A program made the position numbers and the translations under genes. Shown here in pieces: positions 55,201 to 62,414 of a stretch of DNA of 64,000 nt (within the stretch, counting starts at the first letter, position 1; every line of letters begins with the position of its first letter). The notes beneath the pieces were generated by a model. The model was not told where the DNA came from and searched no databases. It saw only the letters and a list, made by a program, of their open reading frames with translations. The stretch spans positions 29,618,903-29,682,902 of the forward strand of contig NC_092878.1 of NCBI RefSeq assembly GCF_028372415.1. Direction: 5' to 3'. The stretch comes from Notamacropus eugenii. Taxonomy: Eukaryota; Chordata; Mammalia; Diprotodontia; Macropodidae.

Positions 55201-57711
55201 TATTTTTATATAGCTGTCATTTCTGGATCCACCACTTCTTGTGACCCCATAATTAGACACCCATTGTAGCAAAGGAAAGCAGTTTTGCAAAAACAAACAA
55301 CAGAGTAGTTGAATCTGACTTTGAACATGCCTTTGCTCAAAGTATCTTAGGCATGTTTCATCCCAGTAATCAGAGTAATTCTGGAAGGAACTAACTCACA
55401 TTTAAAAAAAAATTCAGGGGCCAACATTAAATTTTGTTCTAAGAAAGAATTCAGTATAGTAGGTGCTCAATTAGCATTTTTTCAGTGATTTAATAAAAAT
55501 TTATTTTGGTTCTATATGAGGTTAGCTGAAGGGAAGGAAAAGGAGTTAGGAAGGGGAAAGATAGTGAATTGTTATAAAGACAAATTCAAACTCTCTGAAA
55601 GCCTTGTGAGGCGAAGATCTTTTAAAAAGAAACACTAGTAGTTCTCCTGATACCTTCGTTTTTTTACATCATAGTTGTTTTAATCTACCCTACTCCTGTC
55701 CAGGTGACCTCTCTCCCTCACCACAAAGCAAAACCAGCTGATGCGCCGTAGTCCCCACTTCTTTACTGGGAATACTTTCTCTTCTCTTTCAGGGCCGATT
55801 ACTTAGTGTTGAGTGGGCTTAGTGTTCTTTTCATTTACATTAGTTTTAGTCATTGTGTATTTTTTTCTGGTTCTGCTTTCTTTGACTTGGAATTAGTTTA
55901 TTCAATCAGATCTTCTCATGTAAGTCTCCTATTTTCCTTTTCTCACAGTGAAATATTTCAGTTATAGAACTAATTTTTCCAACTGTTATCCAGTCAATGG
56001 ATACCTACTTTGTTACCAGTTCTTTGCTACTGTACAAGGTTTTACTCTGCATATTTTGGCATACATGAGGCCTTTCTGACCTGCTTGGGGTTACTAAGGA
56101 TAAGTATAAGATGCTGAGTAGTAGCATCTCTGAGTCAAAGAGTATGAACAATTTTGTAATTTCTTTCTCTCATGATTCCTAATTGCTTCCCAAAATGGAT
56201 GAATTAATTCACAATTCCAACAAAAGTGTATTTGTATGCCTGTCTTCATTCAACCCTTCCAATATTGACTATTTTTCTCTTTTGTCATCGAGCCAATATA
56301 CGAGATGAAACTTCAGAGTTGTTTTAATTTGTGTTTCTCTATTAGTCATTTGGAGCAATAATCATTTACTAATGCTATTATTTTGAAAAATTTTACATCT
56401 CTTTTATTTAATAAAAATAGGTAAACCTTGCCAGAATTATTATAGTATCTTAATCCCTAATGTTCTAGTGTATAAGAATTTTCAAAATTTTTTCTTTTCC
56501 TCATTTCTAAGCCTGATCAGTCAATAAGCATTTATTATTACTATAAACTAGGCGCTGTTTGCTTTGGAAATTGAGGAATGTCATCTCATAGAAAAAAATG
56601 CTATCTTCACAGAGTAGCATCCATATATCGGTCTTTTAGAATATCATAGCAAAACGTTTTTAAAGTCATATTGCAGAATCACACCTTGGGCATAACTGAA
56701 ATAAATTTCTTAATACTTGTGAGCTAAATAAGCTAAATATAGTCAGTGGGCCCTAATACTTCCCATACTTGGAATAGTTACGTGGAATATAGAGATAAAA
56801 TAGTCAGAAGATTCACCAAGGTTACATTGAGATCCCAGTTAGTGATAGTATCTGAAATACCTTCTCTTGTAAGTTCATTCTTTTTCTTCTGGACCATAAA
56901 TCCTCCAGTGGCAAACCAATTTATAATATTTTATCAAAAGTATGGAACTTTTAGGCTGTGTAAAAAAAACTTCAAATCACGATTAATGTGAGAAATACTA
57001 GCTCCTCTTTAGGTTAAAATTGTCAGAATCATTCTTCCCTCACTTTGTTGTTACCGTTCAGTTGTTTCAGTCAAATCCAACTCTTTGTGATCCCATTTGG
57101 AGTTTTCTTGGCAAAGATACTGTAGTGGTTTGCCATTTTCTTCTCCAGCTCATTATACAGATGAGGACATTGAGGCAAACAGGATTAAGTGACTTGCCCA
57201 GGCTCCCATAGCTAGTAAGTATATAAGTCTGGATTTGAGCTTAAATCTTCTTGACTCCAACTAATTTTAGATCCAACTCAAGATCTGAATCATGGAATCA
57301 CAGATCTTGAGTAAGAAGGAACTTTAGAAGTTAGTTTTCATCTTCAAGGCCCTCAATAGCATTTGATCCAGCTTTCTTAAGCAATTTGGCTTTGTCCAAA
57401 GTAAACTGTTTCTATTTTCCCTAGAAAGCAGAAAAAAAACCCCATTTTTTCAACTGCACCTTTTCAGTATACCCCTATCAGAGTACATCCTTTCTAATAA
57501 AAAGGGACCCAAATTCTTAACATCATACATTTATGCATATTTTCCTTTTAGAATCTTGGCCTTCTCACCATCCTCTATCACCTCTGTCACAGTTAAGATT
57601 GATGATGTTTATTTGGGGAATGCTGTTCATCTCTCTGGTCCTATTTTCATACTGAAGTGGAATCCTAGAAATTATAGTGAAGAGTCCCATGTGATAAAGG
57701 TAATTGTTCAG
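32801..57711 (+). CDS. TMEM62: TMEM62, exons 1-9 of a longer gene (metallophosphoesterase membrane protein, first 395 codons)
   Basis: Nine exons join in phase: 32,801-32,983; 33,073-33,184; 36,989-37,126; 39,489-39,534; 46,636-46,777; 47,932-48,056; 48,186-48,308; 52,755-52,910; 57,552-57,711. Together they total 1,185 nt with no stop. The product has an N-terminal hydrophobic anchor (about residues 5-25) and a calcineurin-like phosphoesterase domain with all metal motifs: D64-x-H66, G99-D-L-T-D103, G142-N-H-D145, G230-H231 and G257-H258-L-H260. A beta-rich segment up to residue 395 follows. Sequons at N181, N224 and N382 suit a luminal or extracellular domain. Human TMEM62 is about 640 residues, so roughly 250 C-terminal residues with the membrane helices lie beyond the window. 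The substrate is not established. Identity is by close colinear similarity to human TMEM62 and by the UBR1 neighbour. Confidence 0.93.
33073..33184 (+). CDS. TMEM62: TMEM62 exon 2
   Basis: Acceptor TTTGCAG|ATC, donor ACGG|GTAAGG. Codons 62-98 plus one base. It carries metal motif I, ISDLH (D64, H66), and ends in ALVLATG. Intron 1 before it is only 89 bp. Confidence 0.95.
33481..33612 (+). other. TMEM62 intron 2, transition sequence
   Basis: GC-rich island edge leading into the tetranucleotide array. Nothing else is seen. Confidence 0.5.
33613..34378. repeat. Long GATA/GACA-type tetranucleotide array
   Basis: About 765 bp of TATC and TGTC units (GATA/GACA on the minus strand), broken roughly a dozen times by a TAATCTCTC-type interruption at irregular spacing of about 30-80 bp. 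The repeated joint pattern of interruption plus runs suggests expansion of larger blocks as well as slippage. It lies in TMEM62 intron 2, about 430 bp after exon 2. Confidence 0.95.
34376..34470. repeat. AC/AT-rich simple sequence after the array
   Basis: 'acacacacatatataaatat' and 'atatatacatataaatcata'. Low complexity. Confidence 0.85.
34530..34645 (+). pseudogene. Degenerate copy of the TMEM62 exon 3 acceptor region (pseudo-exon)
   Basis: It aligns by eye with 36,928-37,060. 'ctggaatttattttagagtg' here matches 'ctggaatttattttagaatg' there, followed in both by 'ttttttgt', a 'TACAG' acceptor and 'GT[C/G]ACCTC'. Read in the same phase after the AG at 34,590-34,591, it gives [14 protein letters not shown], resembling the mammalian motif II region but with the metal-binding Asp replaced by His. 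No clear donor follows, and the frame reaches a stop at about 34,705. It is a partial duplication, not a usable exon. Confidence 0.65.
34660..35125 (+). repeat. Two L2 3' end fragments
   Basis: 34,760-34,905 ('aactctatgaggcagggatt', 'gttctctgcacatagtaacc') and 35,060-35,115 ('tggtacatagtaggtgctta'). Confidence 0.65.
35270..35470 (-). mobile_element. Old L1 3' UTR fragment
   Basis: 'cagttttgaattcttatcct' and 'cctccattcattgaaaaagc' match the reversed old L1 3' end pattern of 58,010-58,060 and 59,980-60,030. Confidence 0.5.
35540..35715 (+). repeat. MIR SINE
   Basis: 'aacctgagttcaaatcctgt', 'ggcaagtcatttaacttctg' and 'aataatagtgcctacctccc'. Confidence 0.7.
35838..36038. mobile_element. Palindromic non-autonomous DNA transposon (hAT-like MITE)
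   Basis: The left end 'aggggtggggaacctgcagc' is the inverted complement of the right end 'gccacaggttccccacctct'. The inner arms also pair ('gcaagtggcctt' with 'ccacatgtggcc'; 'gactgagtccaagttttacc' against 'gaagtttggattcagtcaaa'). The element is about 200 bp, nearly all palindrome, with no coding capacity. The outer inverted repeat and size fit a hAT-type MITE. I could not confirm an 8-bp target duplication. Confidence 0.7.
36085..36270. mobile_element. hAT-like element with 'ttcttaacc' termini
   Basis: The left 'gatcttcttaacctggagtg', centre 'gtaatcctatgtattttatg' and right 'aaaaggttgtgaacctaggt' match the series at 57,896-57,930 plus 58,262-58,375 and the reversed series at 43,955-44,110. 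Confidence 0.55.
36350..36435 (+). repeat. MIR fragment
   Basis: 'ggagccaggaagaccttggc' and 'ctaggcaagtcatttaactt'. Confidence 0.6.
36436..36665 (+). mobile_element. Marsupial tRNA-headed SINE
   Basis: 'ggacctgagttcaaatgtgg', 'ctgggcaagtcacttaactc', 'atgagctggagaaagaaatg' and 'acaactcaacaacaag'. Located 320 bp before TMEM62 exon 3. Confidence 0.85.
36989..37126 (+). CDS. TMEM62: TMEM62 exon 3
   Basis: Acceptor ACTTACAG|GTGACC, donor CATG|GTAAGA. It completes motif II (G99-D-L-T-D103) and encodes [18 protein letters not shown] and the metal motif GNHD (142-145). A degenerate copy of its acceptor side exists at 34.5 kb. Confidence 0.95.
37130..39480 (+). other. TMEM62 intron 3
   Basis: One MIR (37,592-37,780, 'gaggcactgtagcttagtgg'), an AT-rich run near 39,180-39,265, and otherwise AT-rich sequence in which I recognise nothing. 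Confidence 0.5.
39489..39534 (+). CDS. TMEM62: TMEM62 exon 4
   Basis: A 46-nt micro-size exon: CTATAG|ATTCATTC to TACAG|GTACTG. It encodes [14 protein letters not shown], matching the human FNIPSL...NYY segment. Confidence 0.93.
39600..39700 (-). repeat. L2/MIR3-type fragment, antisense
   Basis: 'aacaaacacttattgagtgc' and 'cctattatgtgccaggtgtt'. Confidence 0.65.
40000..40436 (-). mobile_element. L2/L3-type LINE fragment, antisense
   Basis: 'tctattgtcaaggaacatgt' and 'agttcagttgaggaaataaa', then purine-rich blocks of the antisense LINE type. Degenerate. Confidence 0.45.
40437..41878 (-). mobile_element. 5'-truncated L1 with nearly intact ORF2 C-terminus
   Basis: On the minus strand one frame runs from about 41,870 to 40,854 with a single stop (TGA at 41,264-41,262). 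The copy at 8.2 kb has GGA there. Peptide blocks include [47 protein letters not shown] and [14 protein letters not shown]. The 3' UTR and a T-rich (reverse A) tail are at 40,437-40,850. Only the last roughly 340 codons of ORF2 remain, so no endonuclease or polymerase is encoded. It is the best preserved L1 coding remnant here, hence relatively young. Confidence 0.9.
41879..42472 (-). mobile_element. Older L1 3' region
   Basis: 'ataccacaatttgttcagcc', 'ttgatgctcacccattttat' and 'acttttctcacataattcta' correspond to the end of ORF2 in an older L1 subfamily (also at 44.3, 48.9 and 55.7 kb). Confidence 0.6.
42473..42640 (-). repeat. MIR SINE, antisense
   Basis: 'gtacctactatgtaacaggc', 'tgatcctcacaacaaccctg' and 'cattttacagttgaggaaac'. 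Confidence 0.75.
42641..43000 (-). mobile_element. L2 LINE fragment, antisense
   Basis: 'gaggagtttggctttaatat', 'agagagactggaggcagaga' and the following purine-rich blocks match the antisense L2 order of 3,180-3,420. Confidence 0.6.
43001..43630. other. TMEM62 intron 4 sequence, mostly unassigned
   Basis: A short (AC)n at 43,073-43,094. Otherwise nothing is recognised. Confidence 0.45.
43631..43840 (+). repeat. MIR SINE
   Basis: 'gccactttctagctctgtga', 'aggcaagttacttcattttt' and 'atgctttataaactggaaat'. Confidence 0.7.
43950..44125. mobile_element. hAT-like element with 'ttcttaacc' termini, left part
   Basis: 'gggttcttaaccttttttgt', 'tgtctgggacccctttggaa', 'ttaatgcataaaataaaata' and 'caaaggaaaccaattatatc' match the reverse orientation of the family at 36.1 kb. 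Confidence 0.6.
44325..44935 (-). mobile_element. Older L1 3' region
   Basis: 'ttcatacaccataatttgtt', 'gagctatttcccaatggatt' and 'atcacttttctcacataaat', in the same order as 42.1-42.4 kb. Confidence 0.6.
44936..45510 (+). mobile_element. L2/L3-type LINE 3' region, sense
   Basis: 'ggcattcaaggtcctctata', 'ccttttcctatcttacctca', 'catgttctgtagtgctgcag' and 'agctctgtgagggcacagac' followed by 'cctagcacttagcacagtga'. Confidence 0.6.
45511..46139. other. TMEM62 intron 4 sequence, mostly unassigned
   Basis: A possible L2 3' end at 45,930-46,010 ('gattctggagggcaggaatc'). Nothing else is seen. Confidence 0.4.
46140..46378 (+). mobile_element. Marsupial tRNA-headed SINE
   Basis: 'agtgccaggactgaattcgg', 'cttggcaagtcatttaattt', 'taaaatgaactagagaagga' and 'gaattggacacaactgaaaa'. 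It lies 260 bp before TMEM62 exon 5. Confidence 0.85.
46636..46777 (+). CDS. TMEM62: TMEM62 exon 5
   Basis: Acceptor TCTTTAG|GATATA, donor AATAAG|GTATAG (phase 0). Residues 160-207, including [14 protein letters not shown] and NFYGMLNK. Sequon at N181. Confidence 0.94.
46778..47931 (+). other. TMEM62 intron 5
   Basis: An L2 3' end at 46,905-46,970 ('ggtatgtagtaagtgcttaa'), L2-like pyrimidine-rich sequence to about 47,225, and a MIR at 47,625-47,880 ('gatcgtagacaagtcataat', 'tatgaaatgttgtataaatt'). The rest is unassigned. Confidence 0.55.
47932..48056 (+). CDS. TMEM62: TMEM62 exon 6
   Basis: Acceptor TTTCAG|AAACAA, donor ATGAG|GTAAGG. Residues 208-248. It contains [14 protein letters not shown] with metal-binding H231 and sequon N224. 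Confidence 0.95.
48186..48308 (+). CDS. TMEM62: TMEM62 exon 7
   Basis: Acceptor CATTTAG|TTCTGC, donor AGGAG|GTGAGA. It encodes [19 protein letters not shown], with the last metal motif GHLH (257-260), then [12 protein letters not shown]. The intron before it is 129 bp. Confidence 0.95.
48309..48850 (+). other. TMEM62 intron 7, AT-rich start
   Basis: Includes a TA/TTTA-rich low-complexity stretch at about 48,600-48,780. No gene signal. Confidence 0.55.
48851..49330 (-). mobile_element. Older L1 3' region
   Basis: 'tagtcttataccatgatctt', 'ttagctattccctaattgtt' and 'gtatcactggtcaaaacgga' follow the reversed end of L1 ORF2. Confidence 0.55.
49331..50329. other. TMEM62 intron 7 sequence
   Basis: An antisense MIR at 49,860-49,985 ('ggttaaactacttgccaaag'). 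Otherwise nothing is recognised. Confidence 0.45.
50330..51850 (+). mobile_element. Old L1 ORF2 remnant, sense, split by an L1 tail
   Basis: 'cagaaaaagcctttgataaa' is the L1 reverse transcriptase block that reads (D/S)-x-E-K-A-F-D-K. Downstream ORF2 blocks follow ('gaaagatgcaaaataacaga', 'atcaaattggcaaaaacaaa', 'aaatttaccccaaggatggt'). It is interrupted at 51,417-51,624 and resumes to about 51,850. No frame is intact. Confidence 0.6.
51417..51624 (-). mobile_element. L1 3' UTR insertion with target-site duplication
   Basis: A 208-bp reversed L1 3' UTR ('tctataagttttagattttc', 'agacagcatgcaatcttata', 'cacattggtcacgttgcata') flanked by perfect 10-bp copies of ATTTAATTTA at 51,407-51,416 and 51,625-51,634. 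Confidence 0.8.
51980..52450 (-). repeat. Two antisense MIR/CORE-SINE fragments
   Basis: 51,985-52,170 ('gacaccttagagatcatcga', 'tttaaggtcacacagcagaa', 'ctctttccactgaattactc') and 52,286-52,445 ('cccttcattttacaggagag'). Confidence 0.65.
52755..52910 (+). CDS. TMEM62: TMEM62 exon 8
   Basis: Acceptor CTTCAG|GTACCG, donor ATCAG|GTACAT. It encodes [18 protein letters not shown] and [15 protein letters not shown], the conserved continuation beyond the phosphoesterase core. Confidence 0.95.
52911..53224 (+). other. Start of TMEM62 intron 8
   Basis: Nothing recognised beyond the exon 8 donor. Confidence 0.5.
53225..53365 (-). mobile_element. SINE head, antisense
   Basis: 'agattcgaacttaggtcttc', 'gactccaggaccagtactct' and 'attgcaccacctagctgccc' are the reversed tRNA-like head of the marsupial SINEs. 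Confidence 0.75.
53560..54035 (-). mobile_element. Older L1 3' fragment with a SINE head
   Basis: 53,560-53,930 resembles the reversed old L1 3' region ('ttgcattggaatagtattct', 'caattagtttattcagttac'). 53,945-54,030 ('ggatttgaagccagatcctc', 'ccagtgctctgtcccctgca') is an antisense SINE head. Confidence 0.5.
54036..55489. other. TMEM62 intron 8 sequence, unassigned
   Basis: AT-rich. Two overlapping open frames near 54,214-54,480 on opposite strands show no motif. No repeat is named with confidence. Confidence 0.4.
55670..56400 (-). mobile_element. Older L1 3' region
   Basis: 'ttatccagtcaatggatacc', 'tggcatacatgaggcctttc', 'agtaccatctctgagtcaaa'-type and 'gcttcccaaaatggatgaat' blocks correspond to the reversed end of old L1 ORF2. 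Confidence 0.6.
56401..57042. other. TMEM62 intron 8 sequence
   Basis: A short antisense L2-type block at 56,518-56,600 ('tcaataagcatttattatta'). Otherwise nothing. Confidence 0.4.
57043..57270 (-). mobile_element. Marsupial tRNA-headed SINE, antisense
   Basis: 'tgttgttaccgttcagttgt', 'gtcaaatccaactctttgtg', 'gccattttcttctccagctc' and 'agtgacttgcccaggctccc' are the reverse of the 15.8 kb SINE. It lies 280 bp before TMEM62 exon 9. Confidence 0.85.
57552..57711 (+). CDS. TMEM62: TMEM62 exon 9
   Basis: Acceptor CTTTTAG|AATCTT, donor GTTCAG|GTAAGG (phase 0). Residues 342-395: [33 protein letters not shown] and VIKVIVQ. The strand-rich pattern suits an Ig-like or beta-sandwich module before the membrane region. 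Sequon at N382. Confidence 0.94.
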
Positions 57712-57895
57712 GTAAGGTCTTTTTTTTTCTTAATTTGCACTATAAACACATGCTTAAGTGGGTTGAATTCACTTTTAACTGTGCTTTGGAAATTTTCTCA
57801 CCAAATTGAAAAAAAAATTGATTTTTATCATCAGTCTGCTTATACATCACATTCATTTTGTCCTGAACACACGAGAAAAATCATAGCTTCAGCCT

Positions 57896-58375
57896 AGAGG
57901 CTCTTAACTTGGGGGTCGATGAACTTGGGTTTTTTAAAATCTATTTTTATTTACCTTATTAAATAGTTCCCAATTACATGCAAAAAATCTTAACATTCAT
58001 TTTTTAAAATTTTGAGTTCAAAATTCTCTCCCTCCTCCCCCTCCCCCACACCTTGAGAAAACAGGCAGTATGCTAACAATTATATAGATGAAGTCATGCA
58101 AAAGATATTTCCATATTGCAAAAGAAAATACACAAAAAGTCCTAAGAAAAAGAAAAGAAAAGAAGTATGCTTCAATCAGCACTCCAGACGCATTAGTTCT
58201 CTCTCTGGAGATGGAGAGCTTTTTTTACGGGTCCTTTGGAATTGTCTTGGGTCCTTGTCTAACTTGTTTTTTTAAAAAAAATTTGATAATTACATTTCAA
58301 TGTAACAGGAGTCCTTTATAATCCTATGCATTTATTTTATGCATTTAAAAACATTATTCTAAGAAGAGGTTTCTA
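57896..58375 (+). mobile_element. hAT-like element split by an L1 tail
   Basis: Left part 57,896-57,935 ('gaggctcttaacttgggggt', 'gatgaacttggg'). Right part 58,259-58,375 ('aacttgtttttttaaaaaaa', 'ataatcctatgcatttattt', 'acattattctaagaagaggt'). Together they reproduce the family at 36.1 kb. An L1 3' UTR lies between them, and AACTTG plus T-run sequence is present on both sides. Confidence 0.6.
57936..58258 (-). mobile_element. L1 3' UTR insertion in hAT-like element
   Basis: 'gagttcaaaattctctccct', a pyrimidine-rich block, 'aaacaggcagtatgctaaca', 'ttccatattgcaaaagaaaa' and 'ctccagacgcattagttctc' are reversed old L1 3' UTR. Confidence 0.65.
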
Positions 58376-59575
58376 TGACACACAGAAAAACCCCTTTAAG
58401 ACTGCTTTAAACTGAACACAAAACAGCGGGAGAAGAAAGGGGAAATCAGAGAAGCTACTAGACTGTGGTCTTTTGGTAGCAAGGGCTTTGCTTTGTGGGA
58501 ATTTTTTGTAATCTAGAGATAGCTTTGTCATTTCTTTGCCAACTAAGCTAGAAAGGAATAGATAGAGGGGATAGGAGAAGTGGTAGCAAAGGAGACAATA
58601 GAAGAGGTGGGAATTATTTTTTAATTTCTTAGAAAATCACTCTCACTACAATTCTTTTTCTCCTGGAAGTGTTTTCTCAAATCCTGGTTATTATGCCACT
58701 GATGAACACTCCTAATAATGTTCTCTTCCTCTCTAACTTTTGGGTGACTAATAGTAATAATTTTGAAACAGCAGACTCTAGAAGTTACTTAGCAAGCATT
58801 TAAAATGTTCAGTTACAGACAATCCGAAATTATGAATGAGCTTGTAAAGTTTATTTTTAAGTTGGCCATCTGGAACTCAGAACACATTTTTCCATAGAAA
58901 CAGTTCTATAAATGATAAGTACCCCCCCAATCCTATTTAATCTATAGTATACCCAAAATATAATACAATAAATCGCATTTATCTGGCATCATTAGAGAAG
59001 GACTCAGTTTGTATGAAAATTTCATAGATTGAAAAAGTCCTAGCACTTTGACCTTCAGCTATTTAAAACATCTTTTGATGCAAGTCTTTATAATATGTAG
59101 CATTTTTTCCCTTGCTTTCTTAGAATATACTGAGAATAAGCTTTTTCTCAGAGGAGTCATATTCAACATTATATACAATTTTTATTTCACTGTGTGGTAA
59201 TAGCAATAGTTGTAGCTATAGATGATTTGGGACATTGAGCTGACTTTGTATGGCACTCTCATTACAAACTTGATTTCTTCAAGGACTCCTTAAAATAAAC
59301 TTATTTTTGGGCCACTGTACTTTCATAAAAGTGAAGTGAAGGCTAAGCAACTATCTGAACTTTGGGGCAATATAAAGATAGATAATTTATATTTTGCCTT
59401 TGAATAAAATTAATTTGTAAATCAAAGACTGAAGTAACTTTTCCCTAAGTAGTTCCCATGACTTTCCCATGAAAATAATAATGTTTTTTACTGTTGCCCT
59501 CAGTATCTTATGACCTATCAGCAAATTCAAATTATTATCTGTTTTCTGGGTCACTAATAAAAGTAACTGCAGGCA
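58376..59575. other. TMEM62 intron 9 sequence, unassigned
   Basis: AT-rich. No exon, RNA gene or named repeat is recognised. Confidence 0.4.
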
Positions 59576-59579
59576 CCTC

Positions 59580-59710
59580 TTTGTCAACCTAAGCCTTGGC
59601 AGGTCACTTGATCTCTAGGCCTTGATACCCTCATATATGAAATGAGGGGTTTGGATTCGATGGACTCCACTGTCCATTTCAACACTAAATCTATGATCCT
59701 GTGATTTTCT
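59580..59710 (+). repeat. MIR-type SINE 3' part
   Basis: 'ccttggcaggtcacttgatc' and 'aaatgaggggtttggattcg' followed by 'ctgtccatttcaacactaaa'. Confidence 0.65.
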
Positions 59711-59914
59711 TATTTTTACTCAGTGATCATAGAACGTAAAGGAGTTTTTCCACATCATTTCTAGAACTTGTACTTCTAAAGACTTTTTCTTCAAAAGACC
59801 AAAAAAAAAAAAAAAAAGATTTATTTACAGACATAATTCCAGTCATAATTTTTTAAAGCTCTCAGTCTTTGACTTTAGCTATGCCCAGAATCTGAAAGAT
59901 ATACAACATTTTTG

Positions 59915-61850
59915 AAATTTGTTTATTTTATTTTATTTTTCTGCAATTATGTGTAAAAATAATTAGCATTCTTTTTTTTAAGTTCCAAATTCTTTCTCTC
60001 CCTCTTTCCCTTCATTGAGAAGGCAAGTAATGTGATATAAGTTACACGTGTAAAATGAGCTAGAGCAGGAAATGGCAAATCATTCCATTGTCTTTGCAAA
60101 AAAACAAATAAACCCAAGTGGGATCATGAAGAGTGAGATGTGACTGAAACAACTGAATAACAGCAACATATGTACAGTCATGCAGAACATATTTCCATAC
60201 TAGACATGTTGTGAAAGAAAGCACAGAATAAAAAAACTGCAAAAAAATAAAGTAAAAAATAGTCTGCTTCAATCTGCGTTCAGACTCCAGAAGTTCTTTC
60301 TCCGGAGGTGGCTAGCAGTTTTCATCATAAGTCCTTCAGTCTTGGATCTTTTTATTGCTGAGAATAGCTCAGTCATTCACAGTTGATCATCATACAATAT
60401 TGATGCCACTGTGTACAATATTCTCTTAGTTCTGCTTACTTCAATCAGCCTGCTCAGATCCGTCAGCTTATAGCATAATAGCATTCCATCACAATCATAT
60501 AGAATCAATACCACAGCTTGTTTAGCTGTTCCACAATTAAAGATCATCCCCTCCTCTATCACCACAAAAAAGCTGCTGTAAATATTTTTGTACATGAAAG
60601 TCCTTTTCTTTTTTAAAAAAAATCTCTTTGGGATAAAGACCTAGTGGTGGTATTGCTGGGTCAAGGGATATGCACAATTTTATAGCCCTTTTAGGCATAA
60701 TTCCAAATTGCTCTCCAGAATGATTTGGATCAGTTCACAATTCTGCCAACTGTGCATTAGTATCCCAATTTTCCCACATTCCTTCCAACATTAGTCATTT
60801 CCCTTTTCTGTCATATTAACTAATGTTGTAGGTGTGAGGTGGTACCTCAGAGTTGCCTTAATTTCTATTTCTCTAATCAGTAGTAATTTAGAGTATTTTT
60901 TCATATGACTATAGGTAGCTTTGATTTATTCTTCTGAAAACTGTCTATTCATATCCTTTGGCCATTTATCAATTGAGGAATGACTAATTTTTAAAATAAA
61001 TTTGACTCAGTTCTTGAGAATAAAGTCTTTATGAGATAAACTTGCTATAAAAAATTTCTCCCAGTTTTCTGCTTTTCTTCTAATCTTGGCTGCATTTGTT
61101 TTGTTTGTGCAAAACCTTTTTAACTTAATGTAACCAAAATTACCCATTTTACTTCCTGTAATGCTCTCTATCCCTTGGTTTGGTCATAAATTCTTCCCTT
61201 CTCCACAGATGTGACAGGTATATTATTCCATGTTCCCCTAATTTGCTTATGGTATCACCTTTATGTCTAAACCATGTACCCATTTTGATCTTATCTTGGT
61301 ATATGATGTGAGGTATTGGTTTTTTCCTAGTTTCTGCCAAACTGCTTTTCAATTTTCCCAGCAATCTTTGTCAAATAATGAATTCTTGTCCCCAAAACTG
61401 GGATCTTTCCATTTATCAAACACTATATTACTGTAGTTATTACCTACTGTATATTATATATCTAATCTATTCCACTGATCCACCGCTCTGTTTCTTAGCC
61501 AGTACCAATTGTTTTGATGATTACCACTTAGTAATGCAGTTTGAGATCTAATATGGCTAGGCTACCTTCATTCATATTTTTTTCCCATTAATTCCCTTAA
61601 TATTCTTGACCTTTTTTTCTTCCATATGATTTTTATTATTTTTGTTCTAGCTGTGTACATTTATTTTTGGTACTTTGATTAGCATACTAAATAAGCAAAT
61701 TAATTTAGGTAGAATTGTCATTTTTATTATATTGGCTTGGCCTACTTATGAGCAATTAATATTTTTCCAGTTCAGATCTGACTTTATTTGTGTGAAAAAT
61801 GTCTTGTAATTGTGTTCATATAGTTCCTGTTTGTCCTTGCCTTGCAATTT
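59915..61850 (-). mobile_element. L1, ORF2 C-terminus and 3' UTR, with SINE insertion
   Basis: Read leftward: ORF2 blocks at 61,850-60,430, including MGTWFRHKGDTISKLGEHG (about 61,220-61,290) and the degenerate 'ggtcaagggatatgcacaat' region, then the 3' UTR down to 59,915. A plus-strand SINE fragment sits at 60,045-60,170 in the 3' UTR. Many frameshifts. Confidence 0.8.
60045..60170 (+). mobile_element. SINE 3' fragment nested in L1 3' UTR
   Basis: 'gtaaaatgagctagagcagg', 'aaatggcaaatcattccatt' and 'ctgaaacaactgaataacag'. L1 3' UTR sequence continues on both sides. Confidence 0.75.
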
Positions 61851-62404
61851 GTTAATTATTTTTTAATTGGTTATAAGGTAGTTTTCTAATGCCATATCAG
61901 GTTGAAATATTACAGTTATCCTTCAGAAAATACAGCTATTTTTGTTGTTGCTTGTTCAAGGACTAGTTTTTTGTTATTACTTTTCTGAGGGGCTTATTTT
62001 GGGGACTTAAAACTGTTTCAGATCCTTGAGGGTTCTAAAAGGCTAATCTCTAAATAACTAAGGATTTACTATGCTAATTATTCCATCCTGTGGTTCCCCA
62101 TGGATTGCTAAGGAATGAGAGAGTGGGCTTTGTCAGTAAAGTCTGATAAATAGCTCTAATCTGAACTTGGGACAGAGATAATTGCCATCTAGCACTCCTG
62201 AGTAGTGAGTCTGTTTTGATACTTGAATTATATAGTACCCACATCCAAGGACAACTCCAGAACTTTCAGATATGTACATAGGCAAAAGATATTTTCAGGA
62301 GCCCCAGAACACTGAACACTATGCCATTCCACCTCACACACACTGCCATCCCTCCCAATCCTACAAGGCTCCAGTGAATCAGTTCAAATTTGCCAGCACT
62401 GAAA
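61851..62404. other. TMEM62 intron 9 sequence, unassigned
   Basis: Nothing recognised before the L1/HAL1 5' end. Confidence 0.4.
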
Positions 62405-62414
62405 GCTCATTATC

